Shown: positions 35,271-44,496, numbered from the stretch's first letter. The stretch: 64,000 nt of DNA from Cytobacillus oceanisediminis 2691 (GCF_000294775.2 NZ_CP015506.1:5245501-5309500), one strand, 5' to 3'. Translations and numbers: made by a program. Notes: generated by a model not told the origin, from the sequence alone.

Positions 35271-35336
35271 ATGAGTGATTACTCACTTTACAAATAGACT
35301 GTTTTCCCTTTATGATTGGTGTGAGTGATTACTCAC
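35271..35336 (+). promoter_or_regulatory. Promoter of the ABC-tetR operon flanked by twin TetR-type operators
   Basis: Two near-identical palindromes, ATGAGTGATTACTCAC (35271-35286) and GTGAGTGATTACTCAC (35321-35336), with centres 50 bp apart. Between them TTTACA (35287-35292), an 18-nt spacer and TATGAT (35311-35316) form a promoter. The downstream operator covers the start site, so the TetR protein encoded at the end of the operon probably represses its own operon. Confidence 0.75.
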
Positions 35337-35361
35337 TTTCTAGTTGAAAAGGAGTGAACCA

Positions 35362-36087
35362 ATGAAAAATTCAATTGTTTCCATCCAAAATGTATCCAAG
35401 ACTTATGGAAAGCACCAGGTTTTAAAAGGCATTAACCTTGAAATTTACGAGGGTGAAATTTTTGGCCTGCTCGGCCCATCTGGAGCCGGCAAGACGACGC
35501 TTGTTAAACAACTGGCAGGACTGGAGGTGCCAACACAGGGGGAAAACCATATTTTCAGCGAAAAAATGCCCCAGCTGGATTTGATCAAACGAATTGGCTA
35601 TATGGCACAATCTGACGCTCTATATACTGACTTAACAGCAAAGGAAAATCTTGATTTTTTTGCAGCGCTGTATGGATTAAAAGGAAAAGAAAAAAAGCAG
35701 CGGATGAATGAGGTAATGGAAATTGTTTCGTTAACTGACCATCTCGGCAAGCTGGTTTCCGATTATTCAGGGGGTATGAAAAGAAGACTTTCCCTTGCCA
35801 TTTCCCTTCTGCATAGCCCTGGTCTCCTCATACTGGATGAACCTACTGTAGGAATCGATCCTGTCCTCAGAAAAAGCATCTGGGAATCTTTTAAAAGTCT
35901 GAAGGAAAACGGAACGACTATCCTGGTGACGACTCATGTTATGGATGAAGCTGGAAAGTGTGACAGACTTGGCATGATTAGAGACGGACAGCTCATTGCA
36001 GCTGGAACACCGGAAGAATTGATGCAGCAGACCAGCTCTGCCAATATTGAAGATGCCTTCCTGGCATATGGAGGTGCGCAAGTATGA
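35362..36087 (+). CDS. ABC transporter ATP-binding protein
   Basis: 241 residues from ATG 35362 after AAAGGAG. Walker A GLLGPSGAGKTTLVKQL (about residue 37), Q-loop YMAQSDALYT (about 82), signature DYSGGMKRRLSLA (about 134), Walker B LLILDEPTVGID (about 156) and the switch histidine in TTHVMDEA. Drug- or lipid-exporter subclass (DrrA/CcmA-like). ATGA overlap with the permease start. Confidence 0.9.
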   Translation: MKNSIVSIQNVSKTYGKHQVLKGINLEIYEGEIFGLLGPSGAGKTTLVKQLAGLEVPTQGENHIFSEKMPQLDLIKRIGYMAQSDALYTDLTAKENLDFFAALYGLKGKEKKQRMNEVMEIVSLTDHLGKLVSDYSGGMKRRLSLAISLLHSPGLLILDEPTVGIDPVLRKSIWESFKSLKENGTTILVTTHVMDEAGKCDRLGMIRDGQLIAAGTPEELMQQTSSANIEDAFLAYGGAQV

Positions 36088-37112
36088 GGATTATGGCCCT
36101 GGTTATACGGATACTCCGCCAGATTGTAAGAGATAAACGGACGATGGCTCTATTGATCTTCGCTCCTATCCTGGTCCTGACTATGCTTCACCTTGTGTTT
36201 AACGGAGATGAATATACGCCTGAAATTGGCCTCATTGATATCTCTGAAAAACTGGAATCTCAGCTTAACCTGGAAGATGCTAAACTCAAACACTATGATA
36301 CGGAGAAGCTGGCAGAAAATGACCTATCAGACAAGAAGCTGGATGCGTATCTGGTGTTTGATCAGATGCCGCCATCAGTGGTTCTGGAAGGAAGCGATCC
36401 AAGTGTAAACGGAGCTGTGATGAAATGGGTTCAGGATGCACTGAAGCCTATACAGCAAAATGGAGAGAATCAGGAGATAAAGATCGATTATTTATTCGGC
36501 TCGGACGACATGGGGCAGTTTGATTATTTCGGGCCGGTGCTGCTGGGATTCTTTGTCTTTTTCTTTGTATTCCTGATTGCCGGTGTTTCCTTTTTGAGAG
36601 AAAGAACAACCGGTACACTTGAGCGGCTCTTGACCAGTCCTCTCCGGAAATGGGAAATCGTTACGGGATATATCATGGGATTTGGGTTATTCACCATGAT
36701 CCAGGCTGCCATCATCGCCTGGTATGCAATCTATGTGCTTGGCATGCTGATGGAAGGGTCTTTTGGCTATGTCCTGCTCATTACACTGCTTCTTTCGCTG
36801 ACAGCATTGACTCTGGGAATCCTGCTGTCTTCCTTTGCCAATAATGAGCTGCAGATGATTCAATTTATACCGCTTATTGTGGTTCCCCAGATCTTTTTCT
36901 CGGGGTTATTCAATCTGGAGACCATATCAGAGTGGCTCAGCTGGATCGGTCCTTTTACGCCTTTATATTACGCGGCTGAAGCATTAAGAAATGTAATGGT
37001 GAGAGGATTTGGATGGGAAATGATTTATAAAGATCTGCTTATGCTGCTCGCTTTCTCATTGCTCTTTATGTTTCTGAATATCGCTGCTTTAAGACGGTAC
37101 CGGAAAATTTAA
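36084..37112 (+). CDS. ABC-2 type permease
   Basis: 342 residues. One N-terminal helix (about 18-36), a large extracellular domain, then five helices from about residue 150 (YFGPVLLGFFVFFFVFLIAG; FLRERTTGTLERLLTSPLRK loop typical of ABC2_membrane_3/DrrB-like permeases). Partner of the overlapping ATPase gene. Likely exports a toxic amphipathic compound; substrate unknown. Confidence 0.88.
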   Translation: MRIMALVIRILRQIVRDKRTMALLIFAPILVLTMLHLVFNGDEYTPEIGLIDISEKLESQLNLEDAKLKHYDTEKLAENDLSDKKLDAYLVFDQMPPSVVLEGSDPSVNGAVMKWVQDALKPIQQNGENQEIKIDYLFGSDDMGQFDYFGPVLLGFFVFFFVFLIAGVSFLRERTTGTLERLLTSPLRKWEIVTGYIMGFGLFTMIQAAIIAWYAIYVLGMLMEGSFGYVLLITLLLSLTALTLGILLSSFANNELQMIQFIPLIVVPQIFFSGLFNLETISEWLSWIGPFTPLYYAAEALRNVMVRGFGWEMIYKDLLMLLAFSLLFMFLNIAALRRYRKI

Positions 37113-37180
37113 AATTTCTTTTTGCATTTTCATTCCTTTATAATAAAGGCATAGATTTTGAACGTATAAAGGAGTTAACC

Positions 37181-37831
37181 ATGCCAGAGCAGGATTCCAT
37201 TTTAGAAGGATTATTTCAGGAAGAAGAAAGACTTACGGAGAAGCAGAAGAAAATTATCATGGCTGCGATTGAATCGTTTTCCGAAAAAGGCTATGCAGCC
37301 ACTTCGACAAGTGAAATCGCCAAGAAGGCAGGAGTAGCCGAAGGAACCATCTTCAGACACTATAAAACAAAAAAGGATTTACTGATGGGGATTGTTTCCC
37401 CGATGATGGCGAAGCTGATTGCTCCCTTTGTCATCAAGGATCTATACAAAGTAATTAATCATAAATACGAACACTTTGAAGATTTTTTAAGAGCCATGAT
37501 GGAAAACCGGATAGCGTTTCTGAAAAACAATATGCCTCTTATTAGGATCCTGATTCAGGAAATTCCGTTTCACCCTGAACTCAAGGAACAGTTTAAAGAG
37601 CATATCGCGATTAAAGTATTTGAACGCTTTGTTACTTTGGCTGAATATTATCAGAAAAAAGGCCAGATTATTGGTATTCCAGCCTATAGTGTAGTCAGAA
37701 TGACCTTTACATCGATATTTGGCTTTTTAATCGCGAGGTATTTAATATTGCCTGAAGCCGATTGGGATGATGAAAAGGAAATCGAGCTGACCATTCAATT
37801 CATCATGCATGGACTTTCTGCTAAAGACTAA
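37181..37831 (+). CDS. TetR/AcrR family regulator
   Basis: 216 residues. N-terminal HTH: IIMAAIESFSEKGYAATSTSEIAKKAGVAEGTIFRHYKTKKDLL (about 25-70) is the standard TetR DNA-binding pattern; the rest is a helical ligand/dimer domain. Last gene of the ABC operon, 68 nt after the permease. It probably binds the twin TGAGTGATTACTCA operators at 35271 and 35321. Confidence 0.88.
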   Translation: MPEQDSILEGLFQEEERLTEKQKKIIMAAIESFSEKGYAATSTSEIAKKAGVAEGTIFRHYKTKKDLLMGIVSPMMAKLIAPFVIKDLYKVINHKYEHFEDFLRAMMENRIAFLKNNMPLIRILIQEIPFHPELKEQFKEHIAIKVFERFVTLAEYYQKKGQIIGIPAYSVVRMTFTSIFGFLIARYLILPEADWDDEKEIELTIQFIMHGLSAKD

Positions 37832-37855
37832 AGCCTGGCACAGCTGCCAGGCTTT
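37830..37855. terminator. Bidirectional terminator
   Basis: AAAGCCTGGCA-CAGC-TGCCAGGCTTT between the convergent tetR and sugar dehydrogenase genes. Confidence 0.88.
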
Positions 37856-38941
37856 TTATATATCCGAAAGCGGAATTTGATAGAGTTTGTCATCTTTATC
37901 AAGCGGATTGCCGCGTCCGTCCGTATTGTTGCTGATAAAATATAGCACATCCCCTTCAATAAAGACGTCCCGGATTCTTCCTAAGTTAGAAACAATTTTC
38001 CTGACGTTCTTTGTTTCCAGATCAAACTCAAGAACGGCACTGCCTCTTAAAGCGGCAGTGTAAAGCTTGCCTTTATAATAGGCCACCCCGGACGGAGCCC
38101 AGGTTTCGTCATCACCTGAGGTAAATAGCGGTGATTCCATTCCTTCCTTCTTTTCGGTCCCTTTTATGACGGGCCATCCGTAATTTTTACCGGGAAGGAT
38201 CTTATTGATTTCATCATTGGCCGATGGGCCGTGCTCACTTTCATATAAAGTTCCATCCTCAGCCCATGCCAGCCCCTGCGGATTGCGGTGGCCGTAACTA
38301 TAAACATAGGATCCGCTGAAAGGATTATCCCCCGGTACGCTCCCATCCAGATTCATTCTTAGGATTTTTCCTCCCAGAGAATTCACATCCTGAGCAATTT
38401 CAGGATCAGTGGCAGCATCGCCTGCAGTAGCATAAAGCTTTCCGTCAGGGCCAATTTCAAGCCTGCCGCCGTGGTGGAACTGCCCGCTCGGGATTTTATC
38501 GAGCAAAAGCCTCTCCTCTTTCCACGTTCCCTCTTGAAGCCCAAGGGTCACTATACGATTAAACTGACCTGAGGTGTTTTCATAGGTGTAATAGGCATAT
38601 GCTTCATTTGATTGTGAAAAATCAGGTGCCAGCACAAATCCAAGCAATCCAGCTTCGGAAGCAGTAGAAAGTTTTTTCGCAAGTTCAACTTTTTGACGTT
38701 CTTTCTTGCCATCCTCTACTTTTACGATGCTGCCCTGCCTTTCCGTCATGTAAAAGGTTTCGCCTGTTTTGGCAATGGACCAGGGAATATCAAGCTCATC
38801 CGCCAGTATTTCCGGCTCTTCACCGGCAGGAAGGCTTGCCTCCTGATCCTCGACTTGTTTCCCGCTATTATTCCCGCCGGTACTTGAGCATCCAGCCAGC
38901 AGGCCAAAAACCAGTAACCCTGCACCTAACACCTTTTTCAT
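37856..38941 (-). CDS. PQQ-dependent sugar dehydrogenase-like lipoprotein
   Basis: 361 residues. Lipoprotein signal with lipobox LLAGC (C18), then a low-complexity linker and a six-bladed propeller of the soluble aldose/glucose dehydrogenase family: GLLGFVLAPDFSQSNEAYAYY near 99, HHGGRLEIGPDGKLYATAGD near 155, YGHRNPQGLAWAEDGTLYESEHGP near 215 and GKNYGWPVI near 251. Expected to oxidise aldoses with PQQ outside the membrane, though many Bacillus relatives lack PQQ synthesis, so cofactor supply is uncertain. Confidence 0.85.
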   Translation of the reverse strand: MKKVLGAGLLVFGLLAGCSSTGGNNSGKQVEDQEASLPAGEEPEILADELDIPWSIAKTGETFYMTERQGSIVKVEDGKKERQKVELAKKLSTASEAGLLGFVLAPDFSQSNEAYAYYTYENTSGQFNRIVTLGLQEGTWKEERLLLDKIPSGQFHHGGRLEIGPDGKLYATAGDAATDPEIAQDVNSLGGKILRMNLDGSVPGDNPFSGSYVYSYGHRNPQGLAWAEDGTLYESEHGPSANDEINKILPGKNYGWPVIKGTEKKEGMESPLFTSGDDETWAPSGVAYYKGKLYTAALRGSAVLEFDLETKNVRKIVSNLGRIRDVFIEGDVLYFISNNTDGRGNPLDKDDKLYQIPLSDI

Positions 38942-38965
38942 CCAGCTTTCATCCCCCTTGAAATT

Positions 38966-39823
38966 TTACTTCAGGACTTCCCGGATTGCCTTGGCTACAC
39001 CGCTGTCTTCATTTGCAGATGTCACCGCATCACATTGTGCTTTAATGATGTCATCGGCATTTCCCATGGCAACGGATCTTCCTGCACGTTTGAACATAGA
39101 CAAATCATTATAATTATCGCCAATTGCCATTGTTTCCAGAAGTGAAATGCCTCTTTCTTTTACAAAAGCTTCAAGAGCAATCCCCTTTTGGGCGTTCACA
39201 CTTGTCAGCTCCAGATTCTCATCCCCTGATGAACTTACAGCCATGCCTTCAAGCTTAAGCAAGTCTTCTTTGGCGGATACGAGAAAATCCGGTTCGAATG
39301 AGAAGGCCAGCAGCTTGTATATTTGGTGCTCGTCACTGTTGAAAAGCTCGTCATAGCTGTTCACTTTTCGCACCAGCCCTTTTATAAAGCGTTCTTCCGC
39401 AGCTTTTGTCACTTCGTCAATATCCGCTTCTGGATTTCCGCTTAAAAAGATGTCGACAATGATGGAGACGCCGCGGTCTTCATCAATGGTGTATGTACCC
39501 TGGTTTGTGTATACCTCGAAATAAACGTTGTTCTGTACAAGGATATAGGCAGCTTTTTTAGCCAGGTCCTTATCGAGCGGATTGGAGGATACAACTTTTC
39601 CATCTGCAGCTCTCACTTCTGCCCCGTTTGCGCAAATAATCGGGCAGGAGATGCCGGCTTCATCGAGGACGAAGCTTGCTTCGAAGTAGGAGCGCCCGGT
39701 TGCGATGACTACTTCGACTCCTTTTTCCTGTGCTGTTTTAATGGCTTCGATATTTTCAGGCGTGATTTTCTGTGTGGCGGTTAAAAGCGTGCCGTCCATA
39801 TCACTTGCAATGCATTTGATCAT
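38966..39823 (-). CDS. Cof-type HAD-IIB sugar phosphatase
   Basis: 285 residues from ATG 39823 after GAAGGTG. HAD motif I IASDMDGTLL (D8 nucleophile), motif II VIATGRSY (about 39), the conserved lysine in NAQKGIALE (about 206) and motif IV AIGDNYNDLSMFKRAG (about 228). Haloacid-dehalogenase phosphatase with an IIB cap, likely acting on sugar phosphates or flavin/pyridoxal phosphates. Separated from the lipoprotein gene by 24 nt. Confidence 0.88.
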   Translation of the reverse strand: MIKCIASDMDGTLLTATQKITPENIEAIKTAQEKGVEVVIATGRSYFEASFVLDEAGISCPIICANGAEVRAADGKVVSSNPLDKDLAKKAAYILVQNNVYFEVYTNQGTYTIDEDRGVSIIVDIFLSGNPEADIDEVTKAAEERFIKGLVRKVNSYDELFNSDEHQIYKLLAFSFEPDFLVSAKEDLLKLEGMAVSSSGDENLELTSVNAQKGIALEAFVKERGISLLETMAIGDNYNDLSMFKRAGRSVAMGNADDIIKAQCDAVTSANEDSGVAKAIREVLK

Positions 39824-39959
39824 TATAATTTCACCTTCTGGCTGTAGTATTTTTACTGAAAAACTTATTTGCCATTCTATCATGTTCTTAGGGTTATTTT
39901 AAATAATTGCACTTCCCTGAAAAACTCTCTTACTTATTTTAGTTTATGTATGCTGCCCG

Positions 39960-40110
39960 TTAATTTCCGCTGCGGGCCCCCAGCAAACCCTCGGGGAGGA
40001 ACGAGAGCCTCCTCCGCAGGACATTGATTATGCTTCCTCGGCTAAGCATAGCACGAAGGAAATGCGTCAGCATTTGCGAGGATCAAGAGTCCTCCACTGC
40101 AATCAACTCA
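39960..40110. repeat. Remnant of a second dispersed intergenic repeat
   Basis: TTAATTTCCGCTGCGGGCCC ... GAGAGCCTCCTC ... CACTGCAATCAACTCAGTGC. I recognise this wording (CCGCTGCGGGC, GAGCCTCCTC, CAATCAACT) as a common degenerate intergenic element of Bacillaceae; this copy is eroded. The surrounding 39824-40144 holds nothing else recognisable. Confidence 0.5.
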
Positions 40111-40144
40111 GTGCTCCTAATTTAAATGATAAAAACCTAAGAGT

Positions 40145-40807
40145 CTAACCAATATACTTACTCCCCTCCCTAATGCTCAGCCTGGCAAGTGTGTTTGATT
40201 CAATAAACCTTTTAACTGATTCAGGGTTTGTTTTGGAGTATTCCCTGAGCGCCCAGCCGATGGCTTTTTGGATGAAGAATTCTTTGCTGTCATTGTTTAG
40301 CATAATATAGCGGTATAGCAGGTCTTCGTTTGTGCTGGTTTTGTATTTCAGCTGAAATAGGATGGCGGCCCTGCGGAGCCACATATTTTCGCTGGTCGCC
40401 CATCCCTCTATTTTTTCGGGGATTACTTCTGGATTTTTGGCCGCGATGGCGCCTGCTGGGTGGGCGGCAAGCATATCGACGGTATCCCACCAGGATTTCG
40501 TTGTGATCAGCTTTTCAACTAATGAGAGATGACTTTTGTCCAGTTTCCTTGTGAATTTCCCGATGTAGTCAAGGGCGGCAGCCTGGTATTCACGCTCTTC
40601 CAGATCCCATAAGGCTTCCACAAAATCCGGATTAAATTCCTGCTTCAGAAGGCCTGTCTCATTAAAATATTCCTTTAAAAGAGCTCTTCGTTCAGGCGCC
40701 TTAATTCCAAGAAAAGGAAAGTGGTCTTTAAGATAGCTTTGCATGGGGATTGCTTTTTCTATGTCTCTATTTTCCTCAAAAAGCTTTATTAATAATCGAA
40801 TATCCAT
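40145..40807 (-). CDS. DNA alkylation repair enzyme AlkD
   Basis: 220 residues of HEAT-like helical repeats. The DNA-facing residues of B. cereus AlkD are kept: SWWDTVDMLAAHP (Trp and Asp, about 105-115) and MWLRRAAILFQLKYK (Arg, about 145). Excises N3- and N7-alkylated purines without base flipping. AAAAAGGAG precedes the ATG. Confidence 0.9.
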   Translation of the reverse strand: MDIRLLIKLFEENRDIEKAIPMQSYLKDHFPFLGIKAPERRALLKEYFNETGLLKQEFNPDFVEALWDLEEREYQAAALDYIGKFTRKLDKSHLSLVEKLITTKSWWDTVDMLAAHPAGAIAAKNPEVIPEKIEGWATSENMWLRRAAILFQLKYKTSTNEDLLYRYIMLNNDSKEFFIQKAIGWALREYSKTNPESVKRFIESNTLARLSIREGSKYIG

Positions 40808-40840
40808 CTGAACACTCCTTTTTGCATCAACTTGGGGTTA

Positions 40841-40932
40841 TGCTTCCCTATCCGAGTCCGGGTTCGGACTCGCTCTTCCCGATTTCTCCTTTTCCTGTCC
40901 GAAGAAGCCCGGTTCGGACTCACAGGGAAGCA
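40841..40932. repeat. 92-bp inverted-repeat element with four GAGTCCG/CGGACTC boxes
   Basis: Outer arms TGCTTCCCT (40841-40849) and AGGGAAGCA (40924-40932); inside, a perfect hairpin CGAGTCCG-GGTT-CGGACTCG (40853-40872) and further GTCCGAAGAAGCCCGGTTCGGACTC. It lies between the alkD start and the GNAT stop (both minus strand). Confidence 0.65.
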
Positions 40933-40950
40933 CCGGGTTCAGTTAATTTA

Positions 40951-41439
40951 TCATTCCACATTCACCAACTGCCCTACACATTCTTCTCCATCTTCCATTC
41001 TCGAGGTCTCGTCAACATTAAGCTGATAATAGCGGTACACCTTCTTCCAAAAGCGGATAGCAGGCTCATTTCGTTTTAACTGCTCTATATAGTAGGTTCC
41101 CTTATATTCGCTGAACAATAGATCAATCGCTGTTTGCCCCACGTTTTTCCCTCTGAACGAGTTATACAGGAAAAAGTCATTGATGCAGTAATCTGCTTTT
41201 CTTAAAAAGGGTGCACGCAAAAGCAGCAGGAATCCTGCCAGTTTGCCATCAGCTTTAATGAGGTAAGGTTCTATGCCTTCTTTGTCCCAGATTAATGAAA
41301 AGGCGTCAAATTCGAATGTGCCTTCTTCATTTATCTCCAATGCATCAGTGTATTTTGTTAAATCGTGCAGATAGAAAGCATACATGTTTCTTACGATATC
41401 CCGGTCTTTCCATTCAGCTTTCACTATTTTAACGTCCAT
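40951..41439 (-). CDS. GNAT family acetyltransferase
   Basis: 162 residues. The acetyl-CoA loop is NDFFLYNSFRGKNVGQTAIDLLF (about 90-112, RGKNVG) and the C-terminal NEPAIRFWKKVYRYY (about 125-139) is the usual GNAT motif B. N-acetyltransferase with unknown substrate. Start ATG after AAAGGAGACAGGAGAT. Confidence 0.83.
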   Translation of the reverse strand: MDVKIVKAEWKDRDIVRNMYAFYLHDLTKYTDALEINEEGTFEFDAFSLIWDKEGIEPYLIKADGKLAGFLLLLRAPFLRKADYCINDFFLYNSFRGKNVGQTAIDLLFSEYKGTYYIEQLKRNEPAIRFWKKVYRYYQLNVDETSRMEDGEECVGQLVNVE

Positions 41440-41580
41440 ATCTCCTGTCTCCTTTCGATGTTTACTCTCCTAATTTAAGTGGCAGAAGCCTTTTAGACAA
41501 CAATTATGTCAGAAAAGAAGGAATAGATCGAATTTTACAGAAAATATAATAGGTTAATAATTAAAATTGGGGGTTGCATC

Positions 41581-42900
41581 ATGAAAGTACTGGTATCTTT
41601 CTTTAACCGCATTATGCAGCGGTATTTGCCTGATCCATTTTTATTTGTCATTATCCTAACCTTCGTTGTTTTTGGATTAGGTTTGATTTTCACAGATAAT
41701 GGACCTTACCAAATGGTTCAGCATTGGGGAAATGGTTTTTGGGGCCTGCTGACTTTTTCCATGCAGATGGTGCTGGTTTTAGTCACTGGACACGTGCTGG
41801 CCAGCAGCACGATCTTTAAAAAAGGATTAGGTGCACTGGCATCATTAGCCAAGTCACCAGGCCAGGCTATCCTTATTGTGTCATTCGTATCGATGATTGC
41901 AAGCTTAATTAACTGGGGATTTGGCCTCGTGATTGGCGCCTTATTTGCTAAAGAGCTTGCCAAAAAAGTAAAAAATGTGGATTATCGCCTGTTGATTGCA
42001 AGCGCTTACGCCGGCTTCGTTGTCTGGCACGGAGGAATTTCAGGTTCGATTCCATTGACCATTGCTACACCTGGACACTTCTCTGAAGAGATGATTGGCG
42101 TCATCTCTACTGACCAGACCATCTTTGCCGGATTCAATATTTTCATTGTTGTCGCACTATTGTTGGTTTTGCCTTTTGTAAACCGTTTTATGATGCCGTC
42201 GAAAGAAGAGACCATTGTGGTCGATCCTGCTCTTCTTCAAGAAGACATCCAGGCAGCTTCAATTGAAAAAGAGGCGATGACACCTGCTGAACGCCTGGAA
42301 AACAGCCGTCTGATTTCCCTGCTTGCCGGAATTTTTGGTCTTGTTTTCTTATTTTATTATTTCGCTGCAAAGGGGTTTAACCTGAACCTTGATATCGTAA
42401 ATTTCCTATTCCTGTTCCTCGGCATCCTTTTCCATGGAACACCTAAAAGGTTCCTCGAAGCTGTCCTCAATGCAGTGAAAGGGGCTAGCGGAATCATTAT
42501 TCAGTTCCCGTTTTATGCCGGAATCATGGGCATGATGACTGCCTCAGGACTTGCTGCAGTTATGTCTGAAGCGTTTGTCAGCATTTCGAATGATTACACA
42601 TTCCATTTCTTCGCGTTTTTAAGCGCGGGGCTTGTGAACTTCTTTGTTCCTTCAGGAGGAGGCCAGTGGGCGGTTCAGGCTCCGATTATGCTTGAAGCGG
42701 CTCAGTCAATGGGTGCCTCCATCCCTAAAACAGCCATGGCTGTCGCATGGGGTGATGCCTGGACCAACTTAATTCAGCCTTTCTGGGCCCTTCCGGCGCT
42801 CGCCATTGCAGGACTCAAAGCAAAGGACATCATGGGATTCTGTGTTCTGACTCTGCTGGTCAGCGGGGTGATTATTTCAATAGGGTTTTTATTTTTCTAA
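41581..42900 (+). CDS. Short-chain fatty acid transporter, AtoE family
   Basis: 439 residues with about twelve hydrophobic helices. N-terminal FNRIMQRYLPDPFLFVIILT and the central GFVVWHGGISGSIPLTIATPGH (about 145-165) plus NFFVPSGGGQWAVQAPIML (about 357) are family signatures (TIGR00366/AtoE). Predicted uptake of acetoacetate or short-chain fatty acids by proton symport. GGGGGTTGCATC precedes the ATG. Monocistronic with a terminator. Confidence 0.87.
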   Translation: MKVLVSFFNRIMQRYLPDPFLFVIILTFVVFGLGLIFTDNGPYQMVQHWGNGFWGLLTFSMQMVLVLVTGHVLASSTIFKKGLGALASLAKSPGQAILIVSFVSMIASLINWGFGLVIGALFAKELAKKVKNVDYRLLIASAYAGFVVWHGGISGSIPLTIATPGHFSEEMIGVISTDQTIFAGFNIFIVVALLLVLPFVNRFMMPSKEETIVVDPALLQEDIQAASIEKEAMTPAERLENSRLISLLAGIFGLVFLFYYFAAKGFNLNLDIVNFLFLFLGILFHGTPKRFLEAVLNAVKGASGIIIQFPFYAGIMGMMTASGLAAVMSEAFVSISNDYTFHFFAFLSAGLVNFFVPSGGGQWAVQAPIMLEAAQSMGASIPKTAMAVAWGDAWTNLIQPFWALPALAIAGLKAKDIMGFCVLTLLVSGVIISIGFLFF

Positions 42901-42904
42901 AGTC

Positions 42905-42930
42905 AAGAGCATGGCATCCGCCATGCTCTT
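42905..42930 (+). terminator. Rho-independent terminator of the AtoE-type gene
   Basis: AAGAGCATGGC-ATCC-GCCATGCTCTT then CTATTATG. Confidence 0.8.
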
Positions 42931-42968
42931 CTATTATGAGATAATGTGTATTATCTTAATTTAGATAA

Positions 42969-43213
42969 CTGTCTAGCTCCAGCGCCTGCCCCCTTGGGGT
43001 CACAAGCCAATCCTCTCAGAAAGGCAAAGAACTCCTTTCCGTGAGGCCTGTCTTAGGCTTGAGGCCCGCAGGACAAGGAAGGCTTCTTCAGCATAATCAT
43101 CGCACGACCAAAAGCGGCAGCTTTTGGGAGGATGCGGGTCATGCAGACGTTGCCACAGGACGTGGCGAGATCTTAGTCTGCGTTCCTTCGTGGGAATGGC
43201 GCTTCCGCTTTTC
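42969..43213 (-). repeat. Long copy (H) of the hairpin repeat, minus orientation
   Basis: Reads CTAGACAG ... GAAAAGCGGAAGCGCC on the minus strand in reverse, i.e. its GAAAAGCGG end abuts the stop codon of the small minus-strand gene at 43214. Contains the AACGCAGAC...CCACGTCCTGTGG...GTCTGC and CCAAAAGC/GCTTTTGG modules seen in copy A, plus the terminal CACAAG/CTTGTG arms. Confidence 0.85.
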
Positions 43214-43408
43214 TCATGACATTCCATTATGATGATCATTTTTCATGTTATGCATATAAGACTCGATATAAGCTCTCTCTGACTCAGATACATGCTTTTC
43301 ATTTTCTTCAGGGTCAAAATCGTCAATTCCATGCTTTTTATGCCACCAGTCCACAAACATTCCCGCTCCCAGCAATACTGCACAAAAGCCCAGCAAATAT
43401 AGAATCAA
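43214..43408 (-). CDS. Small membrane-anchored protein of unknown function
   Basis: 64 residues from TTG 43408, 8 nt after GAGAGG. One N-terminal helix (ILYLLGFCAVLLGAGMFV) followed by a hydrophilic tail rich in His, Asp and Glu (DDFDPEENEKHVSESER). No family recognised. The stop codon touches repeat copy H. Confidence 0.6.
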   Translation of the reverse strand: MILYLLGFCAVLLGAGMFVDWWHKKHGIDDFDPEENEKHVSESERAYIESYMHNMKNDHHNGMS

Positions 43409-43488
43409 TTTGATCACCTCTCTATAGTATATCAATTTTTCAGAAAATATTGATATATTAGCCGAGCCTATTTTTAGGTAGGTGCAAT

Positions 43489-44496
43489 TTATACTTTGAC
43501 CGTTTCAGGCAGCTCCTGATAGCCCTCCTGATAAATGCGGCTGATGATGGATTCGATTGCAGGCTCTTCCACAGTTAAATCTTTGATATTATGTGTTTCA
43601 GTAATTTGGGCAATTAATTCCGAGGCGGACACTTCATCCCGGTTAAATCGGATCCAGAAGCGGCTTGCTTCTTCTTTAAACACCTCACGGCCCTTAAGCT
43701 GGAGGCTGTGAGATGATTCCTCCAGGTCAACGATGAGTGTCCTCGTTTTGCCAAAACGCTCTTTTACCACTGCGATTTCCCCGTCGTAAACCTTTTGCCC
43801 ATGGTCAATGAGAATCATCCGCTCACAAAGTTTTTCGATATCCTCCATATCATGTGTGGTTAAAATGACGGTGATTTTGCGCTCATTATTAATCTCTTTA
43901 ATAAATGTCCTCATTTTCTCCTTAGCGATGACATCCAGGCCAATCGTCGGTTCATCAAGAAATAGGATTGGCGGGTCATGCAGCAGGGATGCGGCAATAT
44001 CAGCTCTCATCCTTTGCCCAAGAGACAGCTGGCGGACCGGAGTATTCAAGAATTCATCCAGCCCCAATATCTCTGTAAAGGTGTCCATGTTTTCCTTATA
44101 CCGTTTAGCCGAAACCTGATAGATTTCCTTCAGCAGCTCAAACGATTCGATTGTAGGAAGATCCCACCAAAGCTGTGTTCTCTGGCCGAATACCACTCCG
44201 ATATTCTTGGCATTTTCCTGCCTGTTTTCATAGGGAATGATGCCGTTTACCGTTACACTCCCTGAGCTTGGGACAAGAATGCCCGTAAGCATTTTGATGG
44301 TGGTGGATTTTCCGGCACCATTCGGTCCGATATAGCCGACCATTTCCCCTTCTCCGATCGAAAAGCTGATATCCTTCACTGCTTCCTTCTTAATATGTTC
44401 TCTTTTCACCAGGCTCTTCACAGCGCCGAGAAAGCCTGTCTCCCTCTTGGCAATCATAAAGTCCTTCATCAAATGTTCAACCTCTATAATCGGCAA
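43489..44496 (-). CDS. ABC transporter ATP-binding protein
   Basis: 335 residues from a TTG start after GGAGGG. Walker A YIGPNGAGKSTTIKML (about 53), signature RQLSLGQRMRADIAASLL (about 158), Walker B ILFLDEPTIGLD (about 178) and TTHDMEDIEKL. The C-terminal 90 residues form the extra regulatory domain usual for ATPases that pair with PF06182-type permeases. Last gene of a permease-permease-ATPase operon, 21 nt after the second permease. Confidence 0.9.
   Translation of the reverse strand: MPIIEVEHLMKDFMIAKRETGFLGAVKSLVKREHIKKEAVKDISFSIGEGEMVGYIGPNGAGKSTTIKMLTGILVPSSGSVTVNGIIPYENRQENAKNIGVVFGQRTQLWWDLPTIESFELLKEIYQVSAKRYKENMDTFTEILGLDEFLNTPVRQLSLGQRMRADIAASLLHDPPILFLDEPTIGLDVIAKEKMRTFIKEINNERKITVILTTHDMEDIEKLCERMILIDHGQKVYDGEIAVVKERFGKTRTLIVDLEESSHSLQLKGREVFKEEASRFWIRFNRDEVSASELIAQITETHNIKDLTVEEPAIESIISRIYQEGYQELPETVKV

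Noticed and set aside
39960-40110. Possible insertion sequence remnant
   Set aside because: No transposase piece or clean terminal repeats; kept only as an eroded dispersed repeat.
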